Source: Fasciolopsis buskii (taxonomy: Eukaryota > Platyhelminthes > Trematoda > Plagiorchiida > Fasciolidae). Taken from it: 64,000 nt of DNA. The stretch covers positions 57,566-121,565 of the forward strand of contig LUCM01006285.1 in assembly GCA_008360955.1 (NCBI GenBank). The letters run 5' to 3'. The stretch's first letter is position 1; each line of letters begins with the position of its first letter. A model generated the notes under the pieces. The model ran no database searches and was not told where the DNA came from. It was given only the letters and a program-made list of their open reading frames with translations. The translations under genes and the position numbers were made by a program. Positions 13,392 to 26,225 of the stretch are shown here, piece by piece.

Positions 13392-13410
13392 GGAGAGAGA
13401 GAGAGAGAGA
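13392..13410. repeat. (GA)n microsatellite
   Basis: GAGA run. Similar short runs are at 8399-8414 and 52135-52150. Confidence 0.85.
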
Positions 13411-15059
13411 TGGGACAAAGTCATACAATGTTGAAAAGAATAACAAGAAAGCGTAACAAAAAGTGTAAAACAATACATTTAAGTCATCACATTCTTGGTC
13501 AGCTGGTGTGTCAGTTTTCGAACAACCAATCATGTGCAATCAGGGCTCCCGTCCTGTTTAGTCGAGTTGGTCAATCCGCTTGAGGTGAACACACCAGAAA
13601 CCCGAGAAGCAAACACGCGCATGGTGCATGATGCATCAGACTTTGGACCAATCGGGATGACAAAGCAACTACCCAATAATAGCCATTGTTCCGAAGAGTT
13701 TTGAAAACATTCGGAATTAAATTGCCAAATGATCCACTCTGTAACCCAAAGTCAGTCAATTAGATTAATACAGTGCAACTCTGAAAGATGAACTCGTAAC
13801 GAGTATTGGAAAAAGGAAAGGCAAAATAGGGCAAATACCACGCGACTCAAATGATCTGAAATATGGGGTGTGTAGGATAAAAAGTCCATTTTCATCACGA
13901 ACTCTGATTTTATTCCGGGCACAATGGAATTTTTGTTGTATCTGTTCCCGTCTATTCCCAAGTGATGATGAATTTGGCGTCACCAGTGCACGAGGAATCA
14001 ACACATCAGTTGGGGCAGTATTTGTGTATTTGAATCTGTGATGGTGAATTGCGTGCTAACTGCCCGGTTCTGATGGCGGAAACGAAATTGCAGCCACGGC
14101 AATTCCAATTTATACAGTTCAAAACTGAATCACAGCTGGTAATCTTTGGGGAACTAATGCCCCATCTATCAGATGACCTAAATTATCTGTAATATTTTTT
14201 TCTTCTTCTGACACATAGACACAACTGCCGTGGAAATGGAAAGCAAACCAATTCAAACCAGACATTTGGTAGTAGATATTTCGATGTGACTATTGGTCTC
14301 AGTCGGGTACAGCCGCCATCTGTGACAAGACAACTGATAGGTACGATTGAATTCGGTGGCAAGAAAACGGTCTGGTTCGAACAAAGTTTGGAAATCCAAT
14401 TTAATCAGGATTAGATTTAGCGACCCAACAACCACAATTCCGAGCTTCCGACTGTGATATCTCAAATCGTTCTTGCTTCATCCGCATCACGTGATGCGCG
14501 TGTGCGGTTGAAACACGAACATTTTCAACCAAAAGTGCATATTTCCATGACTGCAAAACGCTTATCTTTTGTCTCACGTTACCTCAGACAGCCGTATGTG
14601 TATGGGAGTGTGCAGTTTTGTGTGTACGTGTGTGTTGCGAGGCGGCGGACACAAGATACAAAGAATACGTCTGAAAGTTTGAAAATTCATTTCGCATATC
14701 GCCATGATTCCTACGAATAACAGTTTTGATGAAATAGGTGGCGGAAGTCTGATCACAAAAGGCGTGGAATATTAGCCTGATACGAATAGGAATGATTAGT
14801 TTGGCAGAATATCATGGTTAATAGGTGTCACGTAATCGTTGATACGTTTGCTTTTACGGTTGATCAAAAAAAAAATCTAGGACTTCAATTTATTTGTGTT
14901 ATTTGATCATGGACTTGGAGGAGAAAAGAACACCGAATTTTCGTTCGACAGGTTTCTTCTTTGTTTGTTGACCTCGTTCGGTAGCCTCAGCGCGTGACCA
15001 AAGTTGGAAGAGACAGAACTGGCGAGAATAAAACCCTCATTTTTCATCTCATCCCTTTT

Positions 15060-15190
15060 CATTCGTGGAACAACCGTGTATCGCATTTTTCAGTAGGGAG
15101 ATGCGGGCGACAAAGGGCTACCACCGTGTGCGAGGATTCGAACTCGTGATCTCCACGTCAGCAACACAGCTTCCAAGTTATCGGAATAGA
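15060..15190 (-). mobile_element. tRNA-Ser-type SINE, degenerate copy
   Basis: On the minus strand a box B-like GAGTTCGAATCC and a CTGAAAAATGCG tail piece sit at the same spacing as in intact copies, but much of the body has diverged. Confidence 0.45.
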
Positions 15191-16339
15191 CATGACGATT
15201 GGTATCCGATGTTCCCGTCCTTGTCAAAATGTGTGCAACTGAGGCAGCTAAACGACACTTGGAAGGCACTAAGCGATACCCATAAGCTTTGCAAATGTGA
15301 AGCACGGAGGCTACTAGACGGTGAAAGTACATGCGGTTTCTTAGATCAAATCAAAATTAAAAAAACGGTCTAAACTAGGTGACTTCTAGCCGGGCGAACG
15401 CAATTTCAGCAGTATGATTACATGCTTCAAAAACGTGCGCCGTCGCGCACACTAATTTACGGTCGCCGTCCGGATCATTATCACGCCTATTGGGTTAATA
15501 GTCCATGTGACTCAGTCCGAATAAGGCTGTGAAAACTATAATCACGTGACCAGGATTAATCAGCTGGCCTTCAGCCGATCGTTTAGTCACTCCATTTTAA
15601 CGTTTGTTGCCTGACCTAAGATTCTTTACTCCGCTCACCCCGGGAGTGCAAACAAACTGCAAACATTAATTCCATGTGTTCGGCCTACGAGCACAACAAT
15701 GAGCCACTCGAACCTATTCGAATGCCAGTTTGATTAACAACGTTTTATAGGCTAAGGAAACCGGTTTTTTTTAGTTCAATGGATGGTGCTGGGACTCACA
15801 GACACTGTCTAAGAGCTACTGGGTAAAATCGACCCTTTCACCAGTCTTGGCCCGTAATCTATCCAGCAATCCAGTCTAAATCAGTAGTTTTTCATCCACG
15901 CAAGGAACGTGGATGTCGATCATCAGGGCGTATTCATTAACGCAACCGAAATCCCCATCTTGTATGAGCTATGGGGTAGTGTATTCGAATGGTGGAACAC
16001 TGAAAATCGATATTGTTGACCAATGAAGCCGTATTTTTTGGTATTCAAGCGAGGAACCGGATCAGAGGCGGTAATATCAATCCCTAAAGAAGTATATGAC
16101 TGCCTCGAAGACAGGACGCGACCAAATGACATAGATTAGAGGAGTGAGTGCAATGGTGAATCGACGAGCCCGCAGTGATTGATTATCCGAAGGTGATTTG
16201 GACCATATCTTACAACAAAGATTCCATTAATGAACAACTTTTGATTTAATACTAGTGAGGAGGGTGTTTTTGTCACGTATTTTATATACGGTACAAACCA
16301 ATGTGTAGACACTTTCAAAGTGTCCAATGCTACCACAAG

Positions 16340-17000
16340 ACTGAATTAGCTTAAACTTGAACCTCGTCCTTGCAGTGGAACAATTGGGTCAGGCGGAGAG
16401 ATTTGGTTATCTGGGTGGTTGTATCTCACCTGCTGATCGCAGCTCATGGGAGATGTTTTTGCAGATACAAGAGTCTCCGTTGGCATTCGACAACCTGGAG
16501 CACCTGTGGCATCGGCGTGACAACCGGTTATCGATCAAAGGTCGAGCATACACAACTGCAGTGAGATCGGTGTTGTTCGACGGCTTCGAAACACGGGCGT
16601 TGAGAGCAGAAGATATGAGAATACCTTTGGTGTTTAAATACCGTTGTCTTTGAGACTTTTGTGCATAAATCAGATGTTTGGCATTAGGTACTGAGTCCTA
16701 AGGTCCGGTCTTTAAAGCAGACACTGGATGTGAATAAACTAAGGTGGTTGGGACATGTTTTGCGCATGCCCACAGAACAATCGCTTAATTCATTTTGCGC
16801 TGCTCTCCGAGGCAGGTAACGGTTGGAGGATGGTTCCGGATGGCAAATGGATGACATAGGGAAGAAGAGTGGAAGCTTTAACCAACGGAGTGGTCCTTGC
16901 AGAGTGCAGCTAGACTACCGGATGTGGGTTCACACGATTCCCCATTTCACGCCAAGCGAAATAGGTGATATGGTTCAGTGCCAGGGTGAGCGGCTTTCTT
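16340..17000 (+). mobile_element. 5'-truncated non-LTR retrotransposon, reverse-transcriptase C-terminal end
   Basis: From 16357 the translation reads FGYLGGCISPADRSS, then LEHLWHRRDNRLSIKGRAY and AVRSVLFDGFETRALRAED. This matches the usual segment just after the reverse-transcriptase domain of RTE/CR1-type elements: YLGS.ISP, LRHLW.RRD..L..KGRVY and SVLLYG.ETW.LR.ED. The frame stops near 16653, but later bases still show the expected remnants in shifted frames, such as a WLGHVLRMP-like piece near 16750 and a GDMVQ-like piece near 16970. Stops and frameshifts make it a dead copy. Everything 5' of the reverse transcriptase is missing, as expected from incomplete reverse transcription. Confidence 0.75.
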
Positions 17001-18530
17001 GCATTCAAAATCTTTCCTCTTCTATAGTGTTCTTCAGCTTAATATTTATTATTATTTCTCATTCTATTTTTGTTTTCTCACTAGCGAATTTTGGCAACCG
17101 AAAACAGAGCACGTTGGTCGACGGTTGGTGGTTGTACAAACTTAAATTGAAACTGAACGAGCAAGCAGTCATGTAGTAGGAAGCTGAACGCTTTCTGGCG
17201 TGGTATTGGCGCTGTAAGATGGACGTTTGCTTTGCTGACATTCGACAGAAGTTGGGCTGGGCGTGGGGCGCTGAATGATGTTTCTAGCCCGGCTGTCAGA
17301 TGGTGATTGGTCAGTCACATGTGACGGTACGTCATGGGATATTGCGTGAGAATTTGTATGATAGCATGTGGGAGGTGCGTAGGGGTGTCCATATGTACGT
17401 TCCCGCGAGTTTACGTGCAAGTACTCGTGCTTGTATTTGCGGTTGAAACCACGTGCATGCACGCTGAGTTCCATCGGTCAAACTAAGACTGTAATAGCCG
17501 ACAAAACGGTAAACCGGAGATTTGCCGTGTGGGCCGGGATCGAGTGACTACCTCTCGTGGTTCGTTTTCGATCAGCGGTTCGGCTTGTTCGCAAACGATA
17601 GATTGAAACTCCCGACCCTAATCGGATCTATCGTCCCTCGGCTAAATCACTCCGTCTGCGTCGACTAGTCCCGGGCAAGCATGGCAACACGCTTCGGAGG
17701 AAGATTGTCAGTCACTGAGGTTTTCCCTCGTTGTTCATCGTCTGCACACTTCGACTTTGGATCCCAACTAGCATTTATTGTAGCATTCTTTCTTCCCAGT
17801 CGACTTTTAGCTAGTGGTCCACGGCCGAGAGTCAGTCTACTGACTACGTAAGTTATTAGGCGACCAAATCCCACTCGTATTACTCACTTGAATAACAAGT
17901 GTGAATTCGTCCATGAAGGCACAACTTCGCGTACTGGTGACTAGTCGGTGTTGCATCACAAGCTGTTTGAAATACCCGAGCATCTGATTATTTAGTTCAC
18001 GTAAACGGGGTATTTATGTACCGTATATTGCAATAAAAAACGTGTGCAAAAACTGTCGTGCGTGCATCCTCCGTTGTCATCATCACAATATAGGCCAACA
18101 TCATTATCTGGCCGTTAGAACAATGCGGACTGAAACTCACCCTAATGACGCCCAAGGTTTGGTCTGCTCGTCTCAGCCATCAATCCCTCCCCCCTCTTAA
18201 TCCATTACTTGCCCAATAACTTTTGATCCCATTTCCTATTAACCCTTGTAATCATCGATGCTTTTGCACTCCATGTTCATTCTAACGGTTTCAGTAATTC
18301 CTGGCCAGCATTTCGCTAACCCTTTTTGTTCCACTCATCTCATTTTAACCCCCTCTTGTCACGTGTTCCTTTTCCACTGCACTCCATGTGTATAATTCCC
18401 GACGCTAGTTACTGCGTGATGTATCTATATCGTTCAGATTGTTCCCTCTCTCAGCCTCTAATCAATCCGTCCGAAATGGTTCGATAACCGGAGGGGGTCA
18501 AGTTTGCAACATCGCACTCTTTCATCCTAA

Positions 18531-18645
18531 CGGTCAACTTCCCCTCTTTGGTAGCTAGCCGTCGGCGGCGACTTCATTTCCGAAAATGGTGCACACCATT
18601 CCTTCATTAATAAATGAAGTGAAGAGGTAAAAGATCAAATGAATG
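18531..18645 (+). mobile_element. tRNA-Ser-type SINE, 3' part only
   Basis: Begins at the CGGTCAACTTCCCC body and runs through GAAAATGGTGCACACC and TTCATTAATAAATGAAG to AAAAGATCAAATG. The tRNA head is missing. Confidence 0.7.
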
Positions 18646-18971
18646 CTGGCATAATTTTATCATTTGCTCAGCATCATACTTACGGAATACAATAGGGTCA
18701 GTCAGCATCAGTTGTGTCCGGTAGCTCACGTAGGATTAAGAAGTGATTCATTTTGCCCGCTCGTACGATTTTATCAATCCCGAGTACAGCTTACAACGAA
18801 CACCGTGATTCGGCTCTCATCCGATACTCCGGAGCCATCCAAAGTACAGGTGCCAAGAAGGCGAGGCCACTTAACGATGCGAAAAAATGGCCGTTTTCTG
18901 TGATTTATCATTCGGGAACAATGTCTTATTTACAATGAGATCACGTGCCCCTGATCTGCAGAATATCGATG

Positions 18972-19085
18972 ATAGGTCAAGTAGCGGTCATGACGCCCGG
19001 CAAACCGTTATCAGCCAGACCTGATGATCCTGAGTTCGAGCTCTGTTCGTTTACCAGGATGAATTCAAAATTACTTGCGAGTACT
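18972..19085 (+). mobile_element. Second SINE family, degenerate copy
   Basis: TAGCGGTCATGACGCC, box B-like GAGTTCGAGCTC and TTACCAGGATGAA occur in family order. Weak but consistent. Confidence 0.35.
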
Positions 19086-19289
19086 CTGTGGGACTGATTG
19101 CAAGGCTGACCGAATGATCTGAGTTTTCGGCGTCAAGGGTGTGGTCCGAAAGAGATTCGGCCGAACAAAGCAAGAACGGAACAGCTGTACACTGTGTCCA
19201 TCGTTATCGATCACCAGGTTGGCATTGATACCGAACTCATGGTCACTCCGAAATGGTCCGAATAATTACGAAAGTAGAAAACGATACAT

Positions 19290-19530
19290 CACAAGTGTGG
19301 AGATTAAGGTGCTCCCGTTTTTGTTTTCAGTAGTATGTTTCGTATATCGGTGGTTGAAAAAATTTTCCCACACGACCGATTTCGCGGTTATTGCCGCTCT
19401 TCATGTATGCGTGCCCGGTACCCTCTCGAAAGTTAGCCTTGCCTGACCGATGAAAATGCGACGACGAATGACCATGTGATTCTTAAATGGACTTATCATC
19501 CATTCACGCTCCTAACAATTCAAATTAGAT
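19290..19530 (+). repeat. Dispersed repeat, copy 2
   Basis: Contains CACGACCGATTTCGCGG, GTTAGCCTTGCCTGACCG, GACGAATGACC and GATTCTTAAATGG, aligned in order with the copies at 12.3-12.7 and 31.9-32.1 kb. Confidence 0.55.
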
Positions 19531-20399
19531 TCTAGAATTCGGATTTTATTTCCTCTAGTTACTTTGAGATTCTTAAGCTGCGGTACACGACGGAAGTTAC
19601 CACTATGGAATCCACTTAACTACCGGATACACCAGTAGCGAATATCTTTTGTCTACCCTACCCGTGTTTGTTTAGATTGCGGACCAATCGACCGGATTGT
19701 TTCTGTTTAAACAAATCAAAACCAACTAGTCTGTCTTCCGATCGACTTAATCGTGTACCACGTGGCAATTCTGCCCAAATCAGACCGGTGCCGTGGAGTT
19801 CGCGGTGGACGGGGGATCAACGATCTGTATTCGTCAAATCAGACTTGACCACTGTGATTCTGATCGCTGTCGATACCCCCCCCCTAGACCCGTAGTCCCC
19901 CTAGTCCCCACAACATTCCACCCCGAAGGCGAATGATGATGCCGATATCCCCTTGATTAATGAATCTCCTACCGATCGGAACAAGTGGCCAGCTGGCCAG
20001 CGGATGTCACAGGTGTTGGCGATAACAATGAGACATGCGTCATGCTGAGTTGTGTAAACAAAAGGAAACAATTATTTCACAGTTGTGCGGCCAATCGCTT
20101 GATGCTACCAAAGGTATTTTGATATGTTGAATTCTATATCCGTTAACCTGGGGTTGGTTCTTAACCTATTATATAAGTGTAAAATGTGAATACATTTTTC
20201 TCGTGTTTTCGTTCGGCCACAGTGATCCAGCTGAGTTTACGGGTCAGTGTATCTTGGTAAGCTTGAGGCTATCCGGCTTTTGTACCAGGGCAATTGGTTC
20301 ACGTCGGCACTGCGCGACGCAGTGGAATCAAATGACGAGAAACGTTTTCACGGAACTATTCATTAGGCTGTATTATCAACGCACACTTCAGCATAAAAA

Positions 20400-20550
20400 A
20401 CAGGGAAGCAAAGTGTGCGGCTGTTTCATCCCTGTCCCGAGTGAGCAACAGTGCAAACCTGCCGAGAGCACACTGGGACTCGAACCCGTGACGGACTGTA
20501 TTGAGTTAAATTCCTTGGCCATTCAGATAATCCCAGTAGGCTATCAAAAG
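20400..20550 (-). mobile_element. Second SINE family, minus-strand copy
   Basis: On the minus strand box A-like TGGCCAAGG and box B GGGTTCGAGTCCC precede GGGATGAAACAGCC, the family's 3' body. Confidence 0.55.
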
Positions 20551-20695
20551 TTTGCAGGGCTCCAACACCGGATATAATCCCTGACTAATGGTTCAGACTA
20601 ATCGAGTTTCACGATAGACAGCTTCTCAGCGGGCTGTGTAAATACGACGAAGAAGGCTTCGATCCCGAGTCAAACAGCTTAACACACAGATAGGT

Positions 20696-20740
20696 TTGTG
20701 TTTGTGTTTGTGTGTGTATGTGTGTGTGCGTGTGTGTACA
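20696..20740. repeat. GT-rich imperfect tract
   Basis: TTTGTG units grade into GTGTGT. Confidence 0.8.
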
Positions 20741-21110
20741 TGTCGGGCACAAGATGCTGCACGGACTCATTATCATGAAACATCAAGAATCAAATCATCA
20801 CTCAGGCAAGCCGGCTTCTGGAACCGCGACCAAAATCATTGGGGTAAAAATCGATATTCCAGCAGGCATCACAATGGACAATTACTATTAGACCCACATA
20901 AAGCACCTATTCGATACTCGCATGATTACTAATGCACTGATACTAGATAATGAGCCGTGTCGCATAAACTATTAGTTCTCTTCCAGCATCGTACCAAACG
21001 TGGAATTGGCGAAACTACCCAACTCAGTGGCCTTTGAGTAAAATCCCTTTAGTCTGTCCCCGTTCATTCGACGTGACCCACTAGGTACCATTCTTCCTCC
21101 AGAGACTTAC

Positions 21111-21211
21111 CTCTTCATCTTGCCTTCGTAGTCGTTCTTCCCATTCTATTCGTTGTTCTTCCAGTTCTTTGGCTTGTTTATGCCACGATTTTAGTAGTTC
21201 CTGAAGTTGTT
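21111..21211 (-). CDS. Troponin T-like gene, exon 7 (coiled coil that pairs with troponin I)
   Basis: The exon starts with two bases completing a Lys codon, then 33 codons: QLQELLKSWHKQAKELEEQ followed by RIEWEERLRRQDEE. Together with exon 6 the stretch from LDEKQLQELL to RRQDEE resembles the Troponin family coiled coil, where arthropod troponin T has a Leu-rich helix, an aromatic after a KL/EL pair, and an ERQKRQDY-like end. This is the best family evidence in the window, judged from memory rather than by search. In the complex this helix pairs with troponin I. Borders are TTTTCAG and GAG|GTAAGT (phase 0). In related proteins a basic C-terminal region follows; I could not find the immediately next exon. 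Confidence 0.75.
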
Positions 21212-22162
21212 CTGAAAATGCCGGGAATAAGATGAAATGTTGACTCGAAGCCCGTATTTGATGTTTGGAACAAGAAAGAAAACATTGGATCTGAATACAC
21301 AGCGGAAGGGCGAACAAATCCTGACGGACATGCAGATTTGCAAACGACGGGCTTACCTCAGTGTATGATACGGCTAAAAAGCCATCAATTATGTCACGAT
21401 TAGTGATTTTGCTCCGAGCATCAATTAAAAATTAAATGATGGTAATGCGCATTACATCTACCAAGAACACTGTGTTATTAACATTATATCATTCACAATT
21501 AAAACCAATACATGGCGCATCGATTTTTCGATACATTCCTCACATCATTTGGTCCTGAAAGTGTCCGATTGTTGCTCCTTATGCTGAAATCAGCGGGTAA
21601 CGATTCTGTGGAATGAGCCGCGTTCACATTCGCCGGTCTTAGGTCTTGTCATACGGTTCTCCTCGTGCAAGGTACCTCATAGCGAGCAAGCACGTTTGAC
21701 GTGCTAGCATTCTAATCCAACGGTCTTCAGGCATCTACTGTGTTTACATGCTCCACTCGTGACTCGCCTCAAGACCGGTCGATCCAAAGGATTGGCATAC
21801 CCTAACCAGTGCAAGTCACTTGGGTAAGCATGCGGTACCCCAGTGACCGGTAGGCAGAGTGCCTAGGGGACTACCAAAGGAACATCATTTTTGGCCTTGG
21901 GCGTGGAAATCGGTCTCAAAACGCAAGAAAACATGACCTGCAGCAGTCTTATTTCGGTGACATTTTCAAGGACGGTGCGTTATACACAGACGTCTCAGGG
22001 AATGCTCTAGCTTTCGTCACTACTGCACATTTGTCCAACCGAAAAAGTTTGTTCAGTACTTTTTAGGGGGAGTCTTGGTCTCTTGTGATTTGTCTAACTT
22101 CCCCGAAAAGCCGGTTTTTTCGACAGACGTGTGTGTTTCGGCAACGAAGTACCAAGCGAATG

Positions 22163-22201
<39 letters not shown>

Positions 22202-24675
22202 AAGACTTAGCCGGGTCTTGTGTCGCTGGTTGTTCGCACCGCGAAGGCTATGGCATGCCTGGCTTCACAAAGGCATTCTCTTGTGTACCGAAAAAAATGA
22301 AGCGAATAACCGGCCCAAAAGGAGGATGGCATTATTCGTGCCTTGTTTCCGCCATGTCCATTAAAGACTATAATCTCTTAGTTCCTGGCACGCGGATAGT
22401 TTTGGTTGCTGTAGTCTGTTTAGCGCGCGGCATTCGTACGGAAACGCACACACGGACGTGCACACACACACACACACACACGGAGGCACGACAACAACAA
22501 CAGCAACAACAATGCCATCTGCACACTGCTGTTTTGAAAAATTACCTCGTATTCAATTTCCTGAGGTATACGTGTTACACTGATCATGATATTTCGCTGA
22601 AAGTTACTTAGTTCAGTCTCTGTATTGGGATGTCTAATGGTACACGGAATTGATAATCATGTGCTATTACCACTCAGCGAACCATTAGAAAAAGCCTCGG
22701 AAATGCTATACAGCTGTTTCGTCTTCAGTAGTGCGTACCCACTGTGTCCGAGCTGGGATGTGCAGCCTGGATGTGCGATTGTCAGTCGAGGATCATAGCC
22801 CTTAAGCTGACCATGATGCATGTTAAATCAGTTATCTAAAGCATGGCAACATGCACTCGTCTGTTTGATAATCTGCTACTTATCGCAGTCGCTAACCCTA
22901 GGTACTCCTCCTGTCGGTTATCTTGGCTCAAGTTTAACGCTACCCTGTTCAATGAAGCCAGAACGATCGAAATGGTCTCTGATCGATCAACACGGCCGCT
23001 TGATCTGTTTGTCAGACGATTTACATTAGGTCTGTTGAGGTTAAAGGTCACTTGCCAATCGTCCCCATCTGACGAGCTTACTGTCTCTCCTTTGATGTGC
23101 AATGCCAGCAAAGCCCCAGCACATTTCCGTGCTTGTCACGAAAACCGAACACTTTCCTTGTTCCGGAATTGGAACGAATAGCTGGTTCCCCACCCTACAT
23201 CCTGGCTTGCCGTCTATCAGGTCCTTTGCTCGCGCACTAACGGACCTGGATGCAGGCGGGCTTGTCGGACAGTACTGCTTGCCAGGAATGATCCACTCCC
23301 AATGTCACATGACTCATGGGGTCAAAATAAAGCTGGTTTGTACTTTTGGCCCTAGTTAGTAGCCTTACCTTGGAGTCTGAAGCGCCAAATTCTGGGTCGG
23401 TTACACTGATAAATTTTTAGGTGACACGGAGAGCCTCAATTTACTTCGGATTGTCTGCTTTCTGGGGCATTTCAACGAGGTCACCCACGCTCGTTACACC
23501 GGTCTTTTGATCTATAATCGGATTTCGGTTGAATCGAGCACCGTTCACTATTCTTACACCGTACATTTCCAATGCTCGGCGAATTGTCCCAAATGGTTCA
23601 CTGGACGATCCGGATCGACCTGTATGACCTCCGATCGTTTGCTATGCATTAGGATACACGAACGACCCTAGTTCCAGAAATGGATGTTGATCTCGAATAC
23701 CGAAAGCCGTACGATCTAGGTTCGAACGAGTGCAATATATTCGCAATATCATAGATCAGCTACAAAATACACGAAGATGCCATTTTCGAATGATTTGGGC
23801 CAATTCGAACGTGTGCGCAAATTCCAGGCCTCGGACCGCGAGCATTTGTTCATCTTTTCTCAACGGAATGTACTCTTTGTATTTTGGAAAACATTCATTT
23901 GTGGCGCAATCCTACAAACGGTTACAGGGTTAAAGCAGGTCAGCAGGATCGAAAGTGTCGAAAACTTTGGAATCAGACCGGTGGGGAACCAGTCATCTGT
24001 TCAAACTGATGCAATCCAGGACAGTACTAGGGCATGCTTGATCTGTGAATCGAAAATTCTATCCTATAATCATGACATCTTAGTAGTCATATCAAATTTG
24101 AAATCATCATCATGAACACCCCGATTCTCGCTCTCAGCGTCATTTGAGAGTCATCAGTCTGTTATCTTATCGTACGTTTTAAAAGCTCGTCGCAAAATGT
24201 GCTACGGTAACCTGAATTACGGTGACAATTAGCTATTGTGTTCACTTTGGGCATTTGAATTTCGATTCTCAGAGCATCACAATCAATAAAGTCACATGAC
24301 GTGGTCGAAACGCCTAAGCCCAAGTGAACGATTGTGTACATTTGGCGGTTTAAGTTAGCCGGTCGAAAGTGCCAGCTCGGTGCAACAATACAGTGATTTT
24401 CTCAGTACAATCAGTCCAGGAGCGTTATATCAACAATAATTCAAATTTTTGACTTTTGAAAGTATGAACTACTCTCGCTCTAGTGTGGCTCTTTACATCC
24501 GTGCGGTTCTAAGCGTTTGCACATCGATGGAGTGAATGTGTGTGCAAAGTCGAGATTCAAATATCTACCATAAAGAGGTACACATGAATCATGACCGGTG
24601 ACATGTGAATTTCCGTTATCAGTGGACACCATTTGCAAAAGACAATACGTGGAAGCCAATCTGACCAACACTCAC
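21212..24675 (-). other. Intron 6 of the troponin T-like gene
   Basis: 3.5 kb from GTGAGT to TTTTCAG. It contains GT and AC microsatellites at 22.16-22.48 kb and a CAA tract. Open frames on the plus strand at 22.8-23.4 kb have no recognisable domain. Confidence 0.6.
22161..22200. repeat. (GT)n microsatellite
   Basis: About 20 GT units. A matching AC tract lies at 22446-22481 and a CAA tract at 22491-22511. Confidence 0.9.
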
Positions 24676-24796
24676 TTTCGTCCAAACTCTCAATGTTGAA
24701 CGGCGGTAGAACTGATCTGAGATGATCTTCACGTTTCTGCATTTCTTTCAGAGTTTCTGCGCGCAATTCTTCTTTCGCTTTACGCATAATAATTTC
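24676..24796 (-). CDS. Troponin T-like gene, exon 6
   Basis: Forty codons plus one base. The first part (EIIMRKAKEELRAETLKEMQ) continues the charged helix. The second part (HLRSVLPPFNIESLDE) looks like the hinge before the troponin coiled coil, where arthropod troponin T has a Pro-x-x-x-I-x-x-L segment. The donor is A|GTGAGT (phase 1). The acceptor, CCCCAAAATAG, is weak in pyrimidines; I chose it because it gives phase 0 after exon 5. The join to exon 7 forms a Lys codon and restores the coiled-coil register, which supports both borders. Confidence 0.75.
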
Positions 24797-25954
24797 CTAT
24801 TTTGGGGATAATTGACAACAAATAAAGAAAGTGGAATTGTGAACGAGCAGTTGCGTAGAAGCTGTTTTTTCTACTTCTCATTTTACCAGTACAGAAACAA
24901 GTGTTTAAAAAGTGTATGCTATTCACTTCCTCAGTCAGTGATTATCCAACTCGATTCTTCTAACTGCATTGCCCGAATGTTTATTGAATCGATCAACAGC
25001 TGTTTGATCACCGGACCGGATCGGGGGGTGTTAACGGTCTGGGGTCAAATCACTTGTCACCATGATTCTATCGATCCTTGGTCTGGTCGAATGGAAGACG
25101 AAATCGTCAAGACGCGGACACAAATACGTGTACGCGGTGTCTGAAAGGGAGTCACGCAAGCAGGACAAGCCTCAGGCCTATCCGCGAAACCCATGACAGT
25201 AAAATCGCGTCAAATGAAAATTTCTTGGTTCCGCTTTTCAATACTTTTTTTTGGTAAACACTACGCTCGTACATAAGACAGTCAACTTAGCATAATTTTA
25301 ACCGACGGTTCTGTTCTTTCTGTGTCTGAATGTGCAGCTCAAACTGGCGAAGTTGGATCATCGCTATGACGACCGTCGGGCTACACAGGAAGGGATTACC
25401 GGACTCTCAACCCAATTTTGTGTTAAATTGTTAGTTGGATGCCCGTAAGCCAAAGCCCAACTCATTCGGCCCACGTCAATGCTCAAGACAGTTCAGTTTC
25501 GGCTCTGACCAGTAATGACCCAACTGGACTGACTTAGAGACATTATAGTGTTTAAAAGACAGGCGAGTACGTATCCACCGATAGTCGATGACCGGCCGTG
25601 TGACGCATAAACACCCGACAAACTGGTACACGCAGGAACACGTGAACAGAAATGCAAACACGCACACACTCGTTAGACTTATTGTCTGACCCAAAGCGGG
25701 ATAGCGATCGACTAAGCCAGGCCAATAGCCAGCTTACCTAGTTTGGGACTGGGTTGCTTGTCTGCGTGAATCGCTCCAACAGTTGCATCTGCCTTTTGAG
25801 ACTATCACACCCCTGTGGGTGTCCTACTCGTAGTTATGTTGCTTAAAACTGTTAGCCACGGTACAGCATTACTAGCTACTCTAGCTAAATCGTTTAGAGG
25901 CCTGAGACACCAGTCGAATGATCATATCCCTAGTTGACCTAGGCATCCTTTTGC

Positions 25955-26225
25955 GGTGATCACGTGGTCGTTGATGGAGCTGAAACACTGGGCTAACGAA
26001 TAACGGGCTGAACAGGTTGAACAATTCGCACGTGATCTGACCCTTTAGGTATTGATTTGTCCGAAAATGCGTATGTACTCCAGTCTAGACCGCCGTGCCA
26101 AACCAATCAGAAGAGAGGACCGGAGTCCACTGGATGACGCAAATCAAGTAAACCACGTGACTGCTCGCCGCGCCACCGGTTTCTGGCCAATCAGCTTTCA
26201 AAACCCGGTCGGTTGGTTATCCACC
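25955..26225. promoter_or_regulatory. CACGTG/CCAAT cluster in troponin intron 5
   Basis: Three CACGTG E-box cores (about 25962, 26029, 26154) and two CCAATCA boxes (about 26095, 26188) fall within 240 bases. A similar mix occurs at 35.56-35.75 kb. Either an intronic regulatory element or part of an old repeat. Confidence 0.3.

Larger units (their letters stand above)
10554..21110. other. Region between troponin exon 7 and the candidate exon at 10.4 kb
   Basis: About 10.5 kb. It should contain at least one missing troponin exon if the 10.4 kb exon belongs to the gene, but I did not find one with good borders and the right phase. It carries a retrotransposon tail (16.34-17.0 kb), SINE pieces (15.06, 18.53, 18.97 and 20.4 kb), two copies of a dispersed repeat (12.24-12.74, 19.29-19.53 kb), and several CACGTG sites. 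Confidence 0.5.

Noticed and set aside
21340..21366. An extra 17-nt exon ending GAG|GTAAGC upstream of exon 7
   Set aside because: It would break the exon 6 to exon 7 frame, and the direct join restores the troponin coiled coil.
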